From assembly GCF_035594125.1 (NCBI RefSeq), contig NC_087158.1, positions 7,118,501 to 7,182,500 on the forward strand: a stretch of 64,000 nt of DNA, read 5' to 3'. How positions within the stretch are numbered: position 1 is the stretch's first letter; every line of letters begins with the position of its first letter. Source of the stretch: Scylla paramamosain (lineage: Eukaryota; Arthropoda; Malacostraca; Decapoda; Portunidae). Of this stretch, positions 61,001 to 64,000 are shown piece after piece. The notes under the pieces were generated by a model. That model searched no databases and was not told the DNA's origin. It saw nothing but the letters and a program-made list of their open reading frames with translations. The translations under genes were made by a program, and so were the position numbers.

Positions 61001-64000
61001 GTGATTTACGTAGAAAAAAGCTAAAACGGATGCAAACCAACCAATATGAAGAAATAGAATAACATTTTCAAAAAGACATATTTTGATGTGTTTTTGAGCT
61101 TCTCACCTACAAAAAAATGCGAAAATGGATGAAACGCACTCTATATTAGGAAAGAAAAGGATATTACGAGAAACGTGTATAATGAGTGTTTTATAGTTTT
61201 AAAAGAACCACAAGGCAAAAAACTAAAAAAACTCGTGTACATAAAGAAGTTTCTTACATACCAAAATGCTGAATCTCATGAATAACATTTTTAATTAAGA
61301 AACAGAACAACCTTACTAAATGCCTGTATTTTGAGTGTTTTTCACATTCTTAGTTACCAAAACCCCAAATACCATGCGAAACTAGCTTTATGTGGGAAAA
61401 AAAAAAATATATTACCAGAAAATGTCTTTCGAGTGTTTTTGAGCGTGTTAGGCAATAAACCACTAAAAAGCAATCACATTACATGGGAATAAAACCAACT
61501 TTTACCAAGAACTTGCCTTTAGGTGTTTTTGAGCTCATTACATACCAAAACGCTAAAACACATGCAAAACACCTTTTATGGAGAAACAATAACATTACCA
61601 AAAATATGTATTTTGAGTGTTTTTGATAATTTTCTCTATAAAAACGCTTAAATACATGCAAAGAACCTTATGTTTGGGAAACGAAAGTACATTACGAGAA
61701 ATATGTATTATGAGTGTTTTTTAGTTCGTTAAGTACCAAAAAGCTAAAACCCACAAATAACACTCATTATTTAGAAAAATATATAAATAAAAATAAAAAA
61801 ATAGGATCTTTTTTTTTGTTATTCATCTTCATAGGTACCGAGATGCCAAAATTCTGGGAAAATTCCGGGCTATTATATGATAAAAGAAAATTATCAAAAA
61901 AGTTAATTTTAGTTTTTTTTCGGACTGTTATATACCAAACCGTAAAGTGCATGCAAACCCTTCTATATGAGGAAATTAAACGAACTTAAAAGAAATCAGT
62001 CTTTTGAGTGTTTTTCAGAATGTTAGGCACCAAAACGATAAATAAATAAGGAACTCACTCTATATGGGAATCCAAACAAAACTACTGAAAACGTGTCTTC
62101 TCAGTGTTTTACGTAGAAAAACGCTAAAACGGATGCAAACCAACCAATTTAAAAAAAAAATAGAAAAACATTACCAAAAAGGTAAATTTTGAGTTTTTTT
62201 GAGCTTGTTACCTACAAAAAACGCGAAAATTGATGCAAAGCACTCTATATTAGGAAATAAAAGGACATTGCAAGAAAAGTGTATAATGAGTGTTTTATAG
62301 TTCAAAAGAACCAAAAGGCAAAAAACGCAAAAACTTATGGATATTTTCCTAGTTTAGTTTAGTTTTCCTTAGTTTCCTAGATACCAAAATGCTGAAACTC
62401 ATGAATAACCTTCCTAATTGAGAAACAGAACAACCTTACTAATTGCGTGTATTATGAGAGCTTTTCACATTCTTAGTTACCAAAACCCAAAATTGCATGC
62501 GAAACCAGCTTTATGTGAGAAAAAAATGACATTACCAGAAAAGTCTTTTGAGTGTTTTTGAGCCTGATAGGCAATAAAGCATTAAAAAGCAGGGCAATCA
62601 CATTACATTTGAATAAAACCAATTTTTAATAAGAACTTGCCTTTAAGTCTTTTTGAGCTTCTTATATACCAAAACACTAAATCGCATGCAAAATACACTT
62701 TATGGTGAAACAGAATAAAATTACCTAAAACATGTATTTTGAGTATTTTTGATCATGTTATCTATAAAAACGCTTAAATACATGTTTGGGAAACAAAAGG
62801 ACATTACGAGAAACGTATATTATGAGAGTTTTTAAGTTTAAGTGCCAAAAATCTAAAACCCACTCTTTATTTAAAAAAATAAATAAATAAATAAAAAAAT
62901 AAAAAAAATAGGATTTTTTTTTTGTTATTCATCTTCATAGGTACCGAAATGCCAAAATTCTGGGAAAATTCAAGGCAATTATATGATAAGAGAATATTAT
63001 CAAAAAAGTTGATTTTAGCTTTTTTTTTCGGACTGTTATGTAGGAAACCCTAAACTGCATGCAAACCCTCCTATATAAGGAAATGAAACGACCTTACCAG
63101 AAATCTGTCTTTTCATTGTTTTCAGCATGTTAAGCACCAAAATGATCAATAATAAGCAACTCACTTCATATGGGAATCCAAAACAAAATTACTGAAAACG
63201 TGTGTTCCCAGTGTTTTACGTAGAAAAACGCTAAAATGGATGCAAACCAACCAATATCAAGAAATAGAAAAAACATTAACAACAAGGTATATTTTGAGTG
63301 TTTTTGAGCTTGTTACCTACAAAAAAAACGCTAAAATTGATACAAAGCACTCTATATTGGGAAACAAAGGGACAATGCTATAAAAGTGTATAATGAGTGT
63401 ATTATAGTTCAAAAGAACAACAAGGCAAAAAACGCAAAAACTCGTGTATATGGAGAAGTTTCCTAGATACCAAAATGCTGAAACTCATGAATAACACTCT
63501 TACTTGAGAAATAGAACAACCTTACCAAATTCGTGTATTTTGACTGTTTTTCATATTCTTAGTTACCAAAAACCTAAATTTCATGCGAAACCAGATTTAT
63601 GTGGGAAAACATGACATTTCCAGAAAAATGTCTTTTGAGTGTTTTTGAGCGTGATAGGCAATAAAACACTAAAAAGCAGGGCAATCACTATTCATTGGAA
63701 TAAAACCAATTTTTACCAAGAACTTGCATTTAAATGTTTTTGAGCTTCTTATATACCAAACCGTTAAAACGCATGGAAAACAAACTTCATGGAGAAATAG
63801 AATAACATAACCAAAAACATGTAATTTGGGTGTTTTTATCATTTTATATATAAAAAACGCTTAAATACATGCAAAGAACATTATTTTTGGGAAAGAAAAG
63901 GACATTACGAGAAACGTGCATTATGAGTGTTTTTTTTTAAGTTCCTTAAGTACCAAAAAGCTAAAACCAACAAATAACACTCTTTATTTAGAAAATAAAA
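58023..64000 (-). repeat. Higher-order satellite array, right block, inverted
   Basis: Same 1.1-kb satellite, reversed. The landmark (reverse complement TTCATCTTCATAGGTACC) lies near 58,360, 59,480, 60,780, 61,825 and 62,930. The block follows the reverse complement of about 8,590 down to 2,700 and shares rare variants: CATGTACTTAAGCG (8,425 and 58,180), the CTTTTGAG monomer (7,494 and 59,104) and GATTTACCTTTTTGG (7,198 and 59,385). Near 60,385 a stretch of extra monomer sequence, and near 62,340 a small duplication of TAGTTTAGTTTTCC type, disturb the alignment. I see no gene. Confidence 0.92.

Overview
The window is nuclear DNA of a eukaryote, most likely an arthropod and probably a decapod crustacean (crab or shrimp). 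The evidence is the load of decayed non-LTR retrotransposons, a Penelope-like element, tRNA-derived SINE-like pieces, long AT, CT, GA and GT microsatellites, spliced exon-like blocks and an interstitial TTAGG motif. The decapod call rests on my recollection that these LINE protein types are abundant in crab and shrimp genomes; no search was run. There is no operon, phage or CRISPR content.

Layout. (1) 1-33,964: AT-rich satellite with a higher-order repeat (HOR) of about 1.1 kb, each built of about eleven diverged monomers of roughly 95-105 bp. It is broken by a small inverted segment (9.77-10.08 kb), a block of irregular older-looking monomers (21.99-26.08 kb) and a LINE inside that block (22.13-23.82 kb). 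(2) 33,965-34,878: a junction zone with two AT tracts of about 250-270 bp, the second at the centre of a near-perfect 490-bp palindrome. (3) 34.9-56.5 kb: a gene-containing island. It has two better-supported candidate exons (37.55 and 53.4 kb) and one weaker one (35.73 kb), all on the + strand. Between and after them lie dead LINE copies of three families, a Penelope-like element nested in one LINE, a pogo-like MITE, SINE-like pieces and microsatellites. (4) 56.51-58.02 kb: an inverted second copy of 36.60-38.09 kb, including the 37.55-kb exon. (5) 58,022-64,000: the same satellite in the opposite orientation, matching the reverse complement of roughly 2.7-8.6 kb of the left array.

The island is therefore bracketed by inverted satellite arrays and partly inverted single-copy DNA. 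The breakpoints I can place fall in or beside AT repeats and satellite. That points to fold-back or palindrome-driven rearrangement at a satellite/euchromatin border, or to an assembly fold-back, which has to be excluded. All retroelement reading frames seen are broken. Short open frames inside the satellite are by-products of the repeat and are not reported as genes. The most unusual local structure is the Penelope-like insertion: two head-to-head 5'-truncated copies, a GIY-YIG endonuclease frame with one stop, an 18-bp target-site duplication, and a hammerhead-ribozyme-like motif in each terminal repeat.
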